A stretch of DNA of 64,000 nucleotides from Gelatoporia subvermispora B (lineage: Eukaryota; Basidiomycota; Agaricomycetes; Polyporales; Gelatoporiaceae). The translations under genes were made by a program, and so were the position numbers. Shown piece after piece: positions 11,599-23,877 of the stretch. The stretch is from contig KB445822.1 of the NCBI GenBank assembly GCA_000320605.2, forward strand, positions 104,302 through 168,301. The letters run 5' to 3'. The notes under the pieces were generated by a model that worked only from the letters and a program-made list of their open reading frames with translations, did no database searches and had not been told where the DNA came from. Within the stretch, counting starts at the first letter, position 1. Each line of letters opens with the position of its first letter.

Positions 11599-13263
11599 AT
11601 GTCATTGTCTAGTGCCAGTAACATCTCATTCGACGACCAGGGAAGCCCATCTCACGGTCGTCCGATAGTAACCTCGAGCTCCCATTTCTTTACAACGCTG
11701 ACTTTATACCTATACAGTGGCCTGGGTCCGCAAGGAGTGATAAACATGGCTATGATCTTCCCCAGCGAGATCCTCTTCGACATCTTCTCTGCGCTCAAAG
11801 GATTATCTGATTCCCCCGCCCTCGTCGATGTTCCCAACAAGAGCTGGTTGCTCGGAACACACGTATGCCGCTTCTGGCGTCAGGCTGCCCTTGGGAGTCC
11901 GCTGCTGTGGCGGTACATCCGCATTAGCGGTACCCGCAAATCCGACATCCCTTACTTGCGAATGTCGCTCGAACGCTCGCGAAATACCCTGGTCCACATT
12001 GTGGTCAGCTCACGGACTCTCCACATACGTGGTCGTTCCTCCCTCATGGATGTCATACAAGCGTCCGCGGCTCGCATCGCCGTACTTGACCTTTTGCCGG
12101 ACAATGGCGGCATTCACAGTCGCCTCAACTTCTCCATGCCGAAGCTCGAGGTCTTGACTTTGAGTGGAGGCAGATATAGCACAACGTGGCCACAGCTGAC
12201 TGCAGATAATCTTCCTCGTCTGCGGAGGCTCACTCTCGACGGCGCCCTCGCGCCGTCTCAGTCCATGCCGCTCGGGTTGCAGAGTGGGCGGTGGCCTTAT
12301 ATTGATGAGCTGCTCGCCACGATCAACTCATGCACTTCCCTTGAAGTGTTGGCCCTTCACGATGTTGTGCCTAAGCTCAAGTGGTGGCTGATCGGAAACC
12401 AGCCCAGACAGCTCGCGCACCTCCCAACCGTCCGTACGTTGGACTTCCAAGGGACCCTCACGGATCTCACGACGCTGATGACGCACCTCGCACCCCGGGC
12501 GCCCAAGTTGATATCTCTTTGCTATCGCCATTCACGGCTCGGGCAGAACAATGCGTCCCATGCAGAACAAGTGGTACGACAGGCGCTGCGTCTCTTCTCC
12601 CCGGACCGCGCCTCTCCAGTAGAAGTCGAGCGACTCGTTCTCCGACTCGAGCGGCACGATAGAGGCCCAGCCGCACGCATGTCATGCTACATACCCAACC
12701 AAGCATCACCGTGTGTTGTCGTACACATCGATGTAGCTACTTTATGGCGGCGGCCTGTACGGCCTGTTGACGTCGTGGAGTTCGAGTCGCTGCTCCTCCA
12801 CTCGCTCAAAGGCGTCTCCTCACCCACCCTCCAAGAGGTGGACATCGAATATACGGTTCTCCCACGGCGTATGGGTGCCCTCAGCTCGCGACAGTGGATG
12901 GAGGTCTTCCGTCGTCTCCCAACAATATCCCGCTTGACCATCGCAGGACCATGCGCGTCCATTCTACTCAGCGAGCTAGAGATCTCCCCCGGCTCCCCCC
13001 GCCCAGCTGCGTGCCCTGACCTGAGGCACCTTACGTTACGTTCATGCACATACGACACGACTATTGCAGGAGCTCTTCGTAGCACCATTACCTCCAGGAG
13101 GAATGGGGGCAGACCCTTGGAGACTTTGACACTTCAATTTCGATCGCCGTATGGCAACAAAGAAACTGTTGATTTCAAACGGGACATTCAGGAGGAACTG
13201 AATGGTTCGCTTGATGTCGACAATCTGTGTTGTTTGTTCGGGAATGCCATGCAGGAACTCTGA
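11599..13263 (+). CDS. F-box/LRR-like protein, tandem copy 2
   Basis: A single-exon 554-residue paralogue of the upstream gene. Collinear signature blocks include FPSEILFDIFSALK, WLLGTHVCRFWRQAAL, SPLLWRYIRISG, PYLRMSLERSRN, and a late RMGALSSRQWMEVF against RMGVLSSRQWLRVF in copy 1. The first 49 residues have no counterpart in copy 1. An alternative start at 11746 (MAMIFPSEIL) would place the F-box at the extreme N-terminus. The Leu-rich body is conserved in spacing but has many substitutions, especially in predicted surface loops. Confidence 0.83.
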   Translation: MSLSSASNISFDDQGSPSHGRPIVTSSSHFFTTLTLYLYSGLGPQGVINMAMIFPSEILFDIFSALKGLSDSPALVDVPNKSWLLGTHVCRFWRQAALGSPLLWRYIRISGTRKSDIPYLRMSLERSRNTLVHIVVSSRTLHIRGRSSLMDVIQASAARIAVLDLLPDNGGIHSRLNFSMPKLEVLTLSGGRYSTTWPQLTADNLPRLRRLTLDGALAPSQSMPLGLQSGRWPYIDELLATINSCTSLEVLALHDVVPKLKWWLIGNQPRQLAHLPTVRTLDFQGTLTDLTTLMTHLAPRAPKLISLCYRHSRLGQNNASHAEQVVRQALRLFSPDRASPVEVERLVLRLERHDRGPAARMSCYIPNQASPCVVVHIDVATLWRRPVRPVDVVEFESLLLHSLKGVSSPTLQEVDIEYTVLPRRMGALSSRQWMEVFRRLPTISRLTIAGPCASILLSELEISPGSPRPAACPDLRHLTLRSCTYDTTIAGALRSTITSRRNGGRPLETLTLQFRSPYGNKETVDFKRDIQEELNGSLDVDNLCCLFGNAMQEL

Positions 13264-13541
13264 TGATGTACGATATAATGCTTCAGTCTCGGTTCATGTT
13301 TCCACTAGCTCCGCTACTTCATCGAAAGTTCTGTAGAAATGCGCAGGGTATGCATTGCCGCTGCTCATCTATATATCACAAACCATGATATCGTCGGTCC
13401 CGGCGGTATAATACTAGTAAGCGTTAGCCAAACGAGTGAGCTACATTATTTTGTCGGCACCACAGACCGCGTCTTTACTCTATCAATGCACCAGACTCCT
13501 CTTCTCTTCATTCCCTCGCGCATCATCCAAGGTCTGAAAGC

Positions 13542-16231
13542 TCAGACGAGCGCCTTCACAAGCAGGCTCTCGAGTCGGCAGTACTCGGGGACGATGGCCG
13601 CGTACGACATGAACGCGTCCACGTCCGGCTCGGCGACCTTCGCGACTCCAAGCTGCATCTCCGCCTCGGAGGTGGGCAGCGCAGTGACCGGTGTGAGCGC
13701 CGCCGGCGTCGAGGCGGCTGCTTCGGAGGTGGGAGGGACGCCACTCGTCCCGCTAAGGTCGGGCGTCGTGAATGCCGTCGAGGGCGGCTCGCCGATCGAC
13801 GTGCCCGTCATGACCGTGCCCACAGTAGAGCTCGTGACAGTGCGTAGCCTCCCGAGCTCGTCGCCGAACACGTACCCGCCCATGCCGTCTTCGAGTTCCT
13901 CTTCCTCCTCCTCCACAAGCACATTCGCGCCAAGTGCCGAGCGTGAGCCATATGGCGTGCTCGTGCCGCTGCCCGCCGCACTGCCCGCCTTGCTCCCGCC
14001 CGCAGCGGCGTGTGCGTTCGTGCGCATCGGTGCACCGCCCGTCGCCGCCCAACGCTTCGCGAGCAGCCGGCGCACCTCCTCCTCGAACCCGCCACGCCCC
14101 GTACCAGCAGGCGTGCCTCTCTCCTTGCCCCACACCCACCGCGCAATGTATGCGCCGCCCAGTGCGGCGCGCGCAGGGAAGCCCGCTGGCGGTGCGTTCC
14201 GGTGGGGGACGACCTGCGCGGCGTCGATCTGCGTCGTTGGAACGAGGACCGGCGCGTTGAAGACGTCGCCGACCAGGTTCGCGATGGACGGGAAGTTCGC
14301 TGCGGCACCCGTGCACAGCAGGCGCGCAGGCAGAGGGCCGTAGTCGTAAGGGTCGAACGGCAGGCCCATGTTGTTCGCGGGTATGCTGTTGGTGGTTGAG
14401 GAGGTCGACGAGCGCTTGGACTGGCCGGAAATGGGTGAAGGAGTGGGGTTGACGTTGCGGTTACGTCCGGGATTGGTGCCAAGAACGCCGGTGGCAATCA
14501 TGCGCGACCAGCGCACACGGAAGGAAAGGACCTGGCTCTCCAGGAGACATCGTGGGTTCGCGCGGAGGTCGCGGAACTCATTGACTTTAACTCCAGTTTC
14601 GAAGCGGAAAATGCCCTTTACATGGGCAAGCGGGTAGCTGTCTCCTTGGAGCAGCCAGAAGCTGAAAAGTTTATCGTCGAGCCTGTTTGCTGTGAATGAG
14701 TTAATTCCCGGGTAGATTGATAGGAGTGCACACACCCAATGGAGCCGCCTGGAGGGACGATAGCCACCAGACGGTCGAAGGCGCTCCAGCTCTTCGTATA
14801 CATGTCGCGCACCAGTGCTCTCGGTACATCTGCGTTTCTGTATCACAATGAGCACCTCATCGTACATAATTGGGATTCATGCAACCAACCTGCTGGTCAA
14901 CATGGCGACGTAGCGCTTCTTTTCGGTCGAATCCTGAGCAGGGTGAGGGAAGAGGCTGTAGAGACGGGTAGGGAGGTAGTGCGAGGCCGGCGCAAGCAAC
15001 GCGTCCATCGGCCCAAAGGTTAGTACGGCGTCGGAGGGGGACGGACACATGGAGAGGTATGTCGAGAGATAGTCGGCTGTGAAGGGTGTGACAATTGCCT
15101 CTGCAGACATAATCGTTCAGCTCCCACGGAGACACACTAATCGGTACAGTACGCACCAGGATCGAAGCCATAGCGATCCACCAGATATCGCGAGACGTTT
15201 CCGATCCTCCTCCGACCCCCGGACACATCCACATCTCCCAGCCACCCCCAGATCCTCCGCCCCTCCTGCTTGTTCCCTCCCACAATCTCCATCACACCTT
15301 CGTCCCAATGGCTTTGTGTAGCAGAGCTCGGGCCAGCGTGCACCCAAAGACCGGTGGCGCTTGCCTCTGCCTCGCCCATCCCAGCAGGTGTACCGACGAC
15401 CAGGCTGGCGAGAAACGCGCTCGCGACCTGCACGCGGCCGGTGCGCGCCCATACATCCGGCCAAGCTTCGCGTGCGCGAAGCAGCTGCGCGGCGAGTAGT
15501 GATGCGTGTGCGCTGGTGCCAACGCGAGCAGCCATTAGGTCAGGGCCGCCAAGGGCCGCTTCTAGCGCAAGAGCATGCGTGTGAGCTGATGTGTCCTGTG
15601 CGACGGGTGCGTTCGGGAGGGTGAAGGACTGAGAGGTAATTTGTGCGTGGATGGGGAGCCGGGGATCGAGCGCTTGGATAGGGAAAATGGGAGAGGTTTT
15701 CCACCAGACGAGTGCGTGCTGCAGGCGTTGAGTGAGAATTCAAATACTACTGCAGTACACGTACCTGTGCTGAGCCACCTATGGCCTTTATTCTCGTCAG
15801 TTCAAAGTTCTTGCTGAGTTTCTCGCAAAGGAGGTCTTTAATGAGCAGACGGATCGGGTAATTTGTTCGCACGGTAACCGATTAGTCTTCACTGACAACG
15901 CATTTGCTTCCGCGAACGTACGCACCAAAAGCTTTTACCCACATTTCTATCGGTGTCGTGTACGCATCGCCTGGTGTCGTGAAGATGCCTCCCTGGGTTC
16001 TGTTCAGCGCAGACACGACACGATGAGCGCCCTGTCATCAGCAATAGTGCGCCCGCGACCAGATGCGGGGCAGAGTAACTCCGAGACTCACTGGTATTCG
16101 GGCAAATCTGTGTCAAAGTCAATTGTCTCGACCCCCACTAACTCGAGGTTTTCGTCCACAATGGACGCACGCAGCTGGTCGGTTGCCAGCTCGAGGCCGA
16201 GGAATAGCGAGGATTGCGGCTTGGGCGGCAT
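13542..16231 (-). CDS. XKS1: D-xylulose kinase (FGGY family)
   Basis: Seven exons (16231-16092, 15999-15926, 15835-15765, 15718-15157, 15100-14890, 14837-14736, 14682-13542) give 766 residues. All introns are GT-AG (92, 90, 46, 56, 52, 53 nt), and phases are consistent throughout. The N-terminus SLFLGLELATDQLRASIVD is the FGGY ATPase start. GGIFTTPGDAY and IKAIGGSAQHALVWWK match xylulokinase blocks. FGPMDALLAPAS and DDKLFSFWLLQGDSYP follow. RFETGVKVNEFRDLRANPR and an ADP-binding region ending ALGGAYIARWVWGKE complete the kinase fold. The enzyme phosphorylates D-xylulose to feed the pentose phosphate pathway. Usual fungal length is about 550-620 residues. The excess is a C-terminal low-complexity tail of about 170 residues with a Glu run, which may be real or may hide an intron. 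Confidence 0.88.
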
Positions 16232-17319
16232 GTCAATACGCGGCGAGAGCAAGTGCAGAGCAGGCGTTAGGAAAATTTAGAGAGAGAATGAAGGGCAGTC
16301 GTGTCGGCCAAGGACGCCAGTATCGAGGAGGATGGTGGTGAGGACAAGGAGCGGAGGAGACGCCTAGCAGAACCGACAACAGTGATTCTCAGGCTCGTGT
16401 CCGATGAGGAAGCAGCCATCACCATCACCGCCAGCTTGCCAGACCGCTCTCGGCTGCCTATTCCTCTTTTCCCACGCCTCCGGCAACTTCCGGCCCTATT
16501 AATTGTGTCGACCTCCTCGGGCGCCGTCGCGACATTGCTTTCGAAATCTCGCTCAATTGTCTTGCAGACGAAACTCGCAACGCCAACTCGACGGTCTTGT
16601 TTTTGCGGTTCTTGACCTCGGTCATCTCGACAAGCCCGGCGTGTGGCGTCGTCCGAAGTTAGTTTGCATGTGATGTCGACGCGATTGGGCGTGACAGGAA
16701 ACACGCACACGAAGAAGCTATCACGCACGCTCGAACGTTGGGCGTTCAAACTGCTCCGCGGCCGTATGATGCTACAAGAGCAAGAGGAAAGTCAACCAGA
16801 CTGGCGGCACGAGGCACGAACAAGTGTTGCCGGTATGGTCTCTGGCCTTTGCTGGTGTTCTACGATGAGTTCGAGCATGGCGTTGGGGCTGGGCTGCTCC
16901 CGAGTCAAAATTAGCTTGACACTTCCGGTGAGAATGACAACGGAATTACTCATTGCGTCGTGGATGTCCCCACGCAGTAACAAGTAGTTCTGTTACTTTG
17001 AAGGAAGTCATCAAGCCACCTCCGGAATCACGCCGCTCACGTTCTGTTTCCAAAGTAAAGAAGATGTAGTTTCGCGCCCCCCTAAGAATCACAGAATAAC
17101 AACCTTTCCATGTGATCGTCCTGCTCCACGTCTGGACACGACGTGCATTTAACGAAGATCCCGGGAAGCTGCAACGCTATGTATACATAGATCAGCTCCT
17201 GAACCCCAAGAGGCTCTTCCGTACCTCCAAACGTCTACTGTATGTCTTGTATGTTGACTAGCCACCTCTCGTCTTGCAGGTGTCGGCTGCTGCCTACCTA
17301 TGTTTAGTATCACGCAAGA
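16232..17319. other. Intergenic upstream of xylulokinase, no gene seen
   Basis: Contains the xylulokinase promoter. A 160-codon minus-strand frame (16749-16267) and overlapping plus-strand frames show no conserved motif and are mutually antisense. I do not call a gene here. Confidence 0.35.
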
Positions 17320-18090
17320 TGTTGTCATTGCTCATTCCATGGCGCCGTATTACCAACAAGAATCTATTCATCTTGGACTACACCGTGCTGGCTACGTGGG
17401 ACGCAGTACTGGATCACGACGACGAGAACAGGTTCGTACTTCTGTAGCTTGGCCGGTACTCATTTGGCCTCTTTGACCTCATTCAGCTCATGCGCGAGCT
17501 TCACGACATCGTTCTTGACGACGCATCAGCGCGGCTATGCGACGCAGCACGGTGTAGGACTTACCCCTTTTCTGGTGATCTTAACGGCCGGATCTCCCTC
17601 TCGGGCTTTACGGTGGATCGTATTACCCTGTTTTCGCGCGCATATAGCGATCCAATGTCACTGTATGCGCAATTACATCGCGCGTACCTTGTTGCTAGTC
17701 ACCGACGCCTGTCCCTCTTCGACTATCTCGTCTATCTGGCCTGTCACAGTCCCTGCGCCCCACTTCCACCTGTTCGTTGGTTGTAGATTGACCAGATGCT
17801 TTGAGGTATTATACACTCACGAGACGTCCTGTCCTTCATGCAGCTTGTCGGCCATGTCCTTCGTTGTGCGCGTCGATGAGAAGAAGTATACTCTGTGAGT
17901 GAAGATGATGGGGCGAAGACGGTTCATCGTCTCGCAACTTTCGGATCTCTACTTATATATGTCCGTCTCGTCGTTGACGTCATTCAGCTTGCTCTCGATC
18001 GGAAGCCTGTCTCGTCCATACGCCTCGATCGAGAGAAGCAGGCAAGTAGTCCCGATATAGTATCACGCTTGCCTAGTCAAGTTGGGTAGA
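17320..18090 (+). other. Unassigned stretch, possible DUF6533 relic
   Basis: A plus-strand segment near 17375-17415 reads DYTVLATWDAVLDHDDEN, which has the Trp-Asp and acidic spacing of a DUF6533 start. Downstream open frames (17449-17898, 17490-17786) are Cys- and Leu-rich. The later family landmarks (Asn-Arg-Tyr block, FILxLR block) are not found, so at most this is a degenerate copy at the edge of the membrane-protein array. Confidence 0.15.
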
Positions 18091-18318
18091 GCGGGCGTTA
18101 TGTTTTCCTTTCTGCGTCTCGTGAACAAGTATCGCAATCAAACATGTATCATCGATTTAAGTCCGAGGTATCACATAGTTATGTTCAATCGCGTCATCTT
18201 CCTCGCAGCTCAATACAGTACTTAGCATACATCGTAACATACTAAACCCACTGACAAAAAAACTACTAGGTGCAAGTCTCAGGGCCAGACAGCTGTTCGA
18301 TATAATAGATGGGGAGAG

Positions 18319-20023
18319 CTAGACTATGTGCCACTCTTGCGGGGGTTGTCCCTCCCAGGTTGTTGGAGTCGACGCTCCGTCGCCGAAGCATAGGTCACTT
18401 CCATCAGGAGTCTCGGGAGCATATTCTTGAGTATCTCCTGCATCTTCTATGCCCTGCACTCGTGCCCCGACTCTCTGTGTTTCCATAGTAGAAGCGAAGA
18501 GAACTGTAGTTAGTTGAGCTGGCTCCGAGTGGCAGGAATCCAGCAAGGCCGGGTGTTTTGATGAGTAGTATAGCTCGCGCAGGTCCAGGATGAAGCGAGA
18601 GATGAGGATAGAAGTGAACCTGAACCGGATGAATGGGTTAGTGTTGCCTGCACAGACATAGTACGGTAACTGACTGGATTGTAAAGTCACCAAAGAACTG
18701 AAACTCCTGAAGGTGGTGCGTTAGTATAATGCGCCAGCCGTAGAAATGGCGCTGCAATTACATTTGTGACCCACAAAGACATCTGTAAGCAGCTCAGAAT
18801 AAGAGAAACTCTGGAATGACATCAGAATTTGAGGAATAACGAAGAGAGTAGCTTACACAAAGCAAAGCGACCCTGGTAATATCCGAGATTAGCCTAGTTG
18901 ACTGATGTATATGTTATCGCACCCACCGTTGCGGACTAGAAGGCTTCGCAGTGACGATTGTACTGGCGATGGAACGTTCGAATTAAAATACGAGGTCCAT
19001 GTGTTCTTCAGCGTGACATATAACACCATGACGTCGCATATTATCACTGAACCGCGACTGGCAGCTGTGACTAACAATTTTGTGAGTGGTCTCTCAATTG
19101 GAGCACTTGCAACACATACATCTGGTCGTTCGCATTAGAAGATTTTCATCGATTATATATTCAATCCACATACAAGTCACGAGATACTGCGGAGGGTGTC
19201 CAATCAAGCGTACACCCCAACTCTGAATTGGAAGAGGACGCTTCAATCTGCATCACAACCGGATACTTTATTCCGTGAGAGCTACATCGTCACTTCTGGG
19301 GACGGCATCCAAAGAGAATGGGAACTCACCAGGTTGACCCCAAATGGTACCAAACCGAAACATAGCACCACAGTTGCGTATATAACCTTACAATTGCTCA
19401 TGCTATAGGCCCTTAATGCACAGAATGCTATGTTCGAGCTGAATGTTATATAATTATATTCGCTCAGTTCGACAGAACTCACCAGCCCAAGTTGCGAAGA
19501 AAATCAGGCTAGGGGCATTGCTTACTGCCGCCCATATTCGACACCTGGGGGATGAATTAGGGCCTATGAATTGAAAGACGAGATCTAGAGTACCCCTCAA
19601 AAGGTGGTAGCGTCAGTTCCGTGCAAAAGACCTGCTAGCGTAGTACAAACTCACTGTGGTGTTGTTGATCTCCAGTGTTAATGCTGATGCTGTAATTACA
19701 GCCTGTAGTAAGATATTGTACCGATTGACGACAAATATGACTGTGGTCGGGTTCGACAGTTTTTTTGTCCATATTACTTCCACTTCGGTTGTAAATGTCG
19801 CTAAGTACTCATACAACACCGCCGCTAACGTCAATTGGCGTCAAAATGGAGACACGTCGTATCGTGGGGAGTGTCAGCGTACCAACGAGCGCAAGTTCGC
19901 AGTATTGATCAATCTGCCTGAAACAAGAGAGAATTCTGAGTCACAAAGACTGCGACAAAGTAAGGATCCTCACCCCTGGTATAGCTCCTCGATAATCCGC
20001 GCAGTCGCGGTCGCGGTTGCCAT
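18319..20023 (-). CDS. DUF6533-type polytopic membrane protein, array member A
   Basis: The first three exons resolve cleanly: 20023-19974, 19917-19883 and 19824-19655, phases 2 then 1. Exon 3 carries the family core: VLYEYLATFTTEVEVIW, then a basic residue pair and FVVNRYNILLQ. Further exons in order are a helix ending SLIFFATWAG (about 19530-19490), CALRAYSMSNCK with LCFGLVPFGVNL (about 19420-19330), a helix CDVMVLYVTLKNTW with SLLVRNGG (about 19060-18920), and a last exon with ILISRFILDLRELYYSS. After that comes a polar, acidic tail ending at TAG 18321-18319. The protein should have about seven transmembrane helices. Function is unknown. No frame break was noticed, so it is probably intact. 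Middle junctions were not all fixed. Confidence 0.7.
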
Positions 20024-20907
20024 TAGGACAGGGCGTGCCACGGGTTGCTGCGCCTCTGCGAGACATGGGCTTTTTACCGGGAGCCAAAAACATCATCAAC
20101 AGGCTGTAAGATTGCTCGGTGCTCTTAATAGGTGAGATGATGTACCAGCATCGATTCCGCCGCCCACATTGACAGCGTCACAGCTATATCTGCTTCCTCG
20201 GACGTCAGGGGGTGGGGAACAGAGGACCTAGAGTGATCCCCTATCCTATGGGCTTGGCCAACAGTGGTACAAGATATCACTTTGCCCCACTGTGGTCGCA
20301 GGAAGGCACCAAAACTTTGTGCTGTTGAGAGTGCGGATGAGATGCGGATGAGAAAGAGGTTAGATCATGTGGCGAGGATGATGACACAGCAGGCAATGAT
20401 GTGTCATGTCCACAGCATCTGCCTCGATTGTCCCTCAAATTACATCCCATTACTCAACCCGTCCATATATTCGCGCGTCCATCCAGAATCACCGGACCCA
20501 GTTGGTTTTTGAATCCGTTTGCATAGCCTGTACAGCCGACGGGTAGGACCTTTGTCCGCAGCAAGTGATTGAGTGGGCGTTTCAAGGAGGGTGGTGATTG
20601 ACAACAAAGTGTCTCGATTTGGACGGACATCTCCGCTGATATGTCTAGCCTCGATCGCTCCGCCGGGACTTTTCATGAGGCTCATATAGATGGAGAATGC
20701 AAGAATCTATCAATCAATGTGTGGATGTATGCCAGGCACGAGCCGTACGCAGCTGAAGATAGGAGTAGGGTGCAGCATGTAGGCTCCCTTACTCCAACCG
20801 CCAAGAACAATAAGTTTGTTCGACGCAACATGTCGAATAGCAAGATGTGATCATGAATCTGTTTGACGACCGAAGGTTTATCACGATAGATGGGTTACGC
20901 ACAATGT

Positions 20908-22614
20908 CTACACAGGACAATGACTGATTACTACGGAGACACAAGTTGACTTTTCTTCCCCCCTAGGACACACTAGTTCTCCTAGAGAGCTCTGGCTGCC
21001 CGGAGTAGCAGCTGTATCATAGGAGATACGTGTAGACCCGGCAACGCCATCTATGTGTTGTGTGACATCCTGCAGATCTTCGCCGTCTTCCCACGCCGGT
21101 TCCAGATCGTCGGTACGAGAGTCATGAACAAGCGACTCGCCCATATTCGCTACGAAGGACCTGAACTTTACGCTTGATACCTGCGAAGTATCGCCAGACA
21201 TGGTTCCGTTGCGTACGAATGTGGGAGATGCAACATCGTTGAGATTATCCGGCCCGTAGGTGAGCTGACGAAGGTTGAGTAGGAAGTGCGTGATGATGAT
21301 TGAGGAAAGCCTAGAGGGAGGAGGAGTTAGATCCGGCGAAGTCTGAGATGTGGCCTCGCTGACGCTGTCGAGAACGTTCCAGCGTATACAAATACCTAGA
21401 TGTCACGCTTAGTCAAGTGTCGATACGAAGGTAGGTTGGACTGCGTACATTCGTGGTCCTTCCCACAATGTTGAGGACGTTGAAGAATAACAGACCTCTA
21501 GGCACATACTGTCAAAAAACGGAGATGTTGCTGGTCTGGTGCTCACATGAAGTACAGAGTACCTAGAAAAGCCGTCAGGGAGGGTATCGCTGTTGAACGG
21601 GGCAAAATGACATACCATCGCGAAAAAGCATTGCCATCACTGGCGCCTTGACTTTCTGCTCTCGGACCAATCGCATCGTTGCCCGCGTCTTTGACCATGT
21701 AACAAGGAGCACGATGGTGTCCGCTACTATGGCACATATTCGGTAGCCGAGCTCTACTGTGTGCATGTAAGCATCCGACCGAATGCCTCAAATTGCGGAC
21801 GCACATCTACATTGACAGCTATCAACGTCAGCTCATGAAACTAATGACTAGCCACGCACCTCGTAATGATTGTATCCGAAACACCCTCATAATCTACGCA
21901 TCGTTTGCCGAGCACTGGCAGCGTGACAATTTGCCATGTATTGATGAAATAGTAGTAGTACTGTGTGGACCTCTTACAATCTGGAGAAACGTAAGGATAT
22001 AAGCAGACGTACGGCATTTGTCCCTACGGGAACGAGGCTGAACAAAGCAACGACCAGTCCAAGCAGTCCGTTTCCTCCACTGATTGCATACACACGAATT
22101 GCTGAGAATACTAACGAGTATCGTGAGTTAACGTTGAAGGTGGCAGATCACCCTCTCACCTGCCCAGAGAGCGTAAAGGCATAAGCTCAGCGCTGCGCCG
22201 ACATATGCGAATCCTGCACAGCTATAGCCCACAGCTCAGAGAGAATGAGGTACCAGAAATGAGTTCGCAGCGGACCTCTGATGGTATGTGTTTCAGTAAT
22301 TGACCGAGGCCTATCGAAGGTTCGGATACGTACGGAGAGCGTCTCAAAAGAGACAAAATTCGTGACAATGCAGACAACCGTCCACGCGAGGATGAACCAT
22401 CGATTGAGGTGGAACAATAAGATGGTACTGTTCAGCTTTCGTCCCCATATCAGCTCTACCTCCATTGGCATAGTACAGATATGATCGTATACAACGAAAG
22501 CTGCGGAGCGCAGTATTATTTTGAAAGTTCGGTGCCTAAAATGATTCCCAGCATACCAGCTGTTCCGACTGTGCAGCATTTCTCAACAAGACTTGGCACG
22601 GGACATGGGCGCAT
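20908..22614 (-). CDS. DUF6533-type polytopic membrane protein, array member B
   Basis: The start ATG at 22614 opens a short exon that joins to AAFVVYDHICTMPMEVELIW, followed by LLFHLNRWFILAW: the DUF6533 core, with Tyr of the usual Asn-Arg-Tyr replaced by Trp. Downstream exons include ICAIVADTIVLLVTWSKT with LFRDGMS (about 21720-21600) and a final exon with SIIITHFLLNLRQLTYG. The cytosolic tail of about 110 residues is acidic and Ser/Thr-rich and ends at TAG 20910-20908. Member B diverges most from its neighbours (His for Arg/Ser in the ISRF block), so it may be an older branch. Exon boundaries in the middle were not fully fixed. Confidence 0.65.
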
Positions 22615-23877
22615 AACGTCAGACGAGCATAGGAGGCAGATTGTTGTAACTCACGCGGAGCTCGTAAAGCTAGCTAGTTGATCGGCGACTGGACCGCTCA
22701 CTAAAGCCATTCAGAGATGTTGGTGGGGCTGAGGGGAGAAATGACATCGGCTGAGTGCTGAGACAAAACATTCAGCCAAATTTATAACTCACCGGAACTA
22801 CAGACAGCCAAGCGCCACTGACCTCACACAAACGCCAGTGTTCGACAGACATGGCAGCCCGTCCCGCGTATCACCGACAGTTGCAATCGCAATCAAGTAT
22901 GAGATTGCTGTCGCCCAAAGGGGCGAGCCAGTCCCATAGCTTGGCAAGCGTGAATTCGACCAGCACACACGTAAAATTCGCAGACAATACAAGCTTTTGA
23001 CCTCGTCCGAGCGAACCTCCCCGTTCCACCTTTTGGAGAGACAGCCGCCTTGATATCCCGAAGATGGTAACGGGCTGCTATAAGGCATCGTGGTCAGAGA
23101 TGGTTCCGCAGCGCGAGAACACACGATGAGAAGTATGCGACTCTGAAGTGCAGCTACCTAGAGGTGACTGGTGCGAGCGTCTCATGGATGATGAACGAGG
23201 AACGGCGCTCAACATTCACCGGATATGGGCACCTCCTCCTATCTCTGTAGTCTGGGGCTAGTTGCCACGTGTCCTCGTGCGCGATTTGCTTTTGTGTGGC
23301 TGCGGAAGTACTCTGGTGAGCACTGTAAGGAGAAAGTCCCGAGCAAACAGGAGCGACGGAAGTGAACGCAGTTGTCGAATAGACGGCGATTCGCCCAGTG
23401 CGAAACATAATGTATGTCTTCCTGGCTCTGATACATATTTTGAATCATCACATAAAACGTGAAGGGGGATGTAAGAGCCTAAATGTGACTCTGAGATATG
23501 ACATAGGATTCCACGACCACGCATTTCAAAGCCGATAGTTCACTTCAGGTGTCAGATGTCAGATGTTCCAGGACTGTGTGGCTGACTACGCACATTCTGC
23601 ATGTACAAGCATGTTAAGCAGAGCTAGTGATACTCTGCTATTCACTTGGAGACTGTGAATAGCCCCAGTTGAGTTTTTGTGCTCCGTACTGTGGGAGTCA
23701 AGATAAACGTTCTCCCTGCTGTCTAAAAGATCACATCGGTTGCCTGGATTTTAGAGTCAACACTCGAGAGTCATTTTTTGAACACTGTCACTCGCTCATC
23801 ACATATTAACGTACTGCGGATTTGTAGATATGATAGTCAGCCACACAGAGCCTCTATTCAATGCGAGGTATAGCGTT
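22615..23877. other. Gap between array members B and C, no clear gene
   Basis: About 1.26 kb with short open frames on both strands. Minus-strand pieces around 22890-23130 and 23240-23450 have hydrophobic runs (for example ATAISYLIAIATV) that could be decayed membrane-protein exons. None carries a DUF6533 landmark. The region includes the promoter of B. Confidence 0.3.

Larger units (their letters stand above)
8838..13300 (+). repeat. Tandem duplication of an F-box gene with its 5' flank
   Basis: Two units of roughly 2.2 kb follow each other in the same orientation, about 8838-11070 and 11090-13300. The coding parts are clear paralogues. The noncoding leaders also share recognisable tracts: TTTCGGCGACT at 8845 and 11110, GACGCCGGACAACTGCGGTC against GACGCTGGACTGCTGCGGTC near 9118 and 11399, and CGACCAGG near 9339 and 11635. 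Divergence is considerable, so the duplication is not recent. Confidence 0.7.

Noticed and set aside
13339..14343. 334-codon plus-strand open frame rich in Ser, Ala and Pro
   Set aside because: Antisense shadow of the last xylulokinase exon; low complexity mirrors the tail on the other strand.
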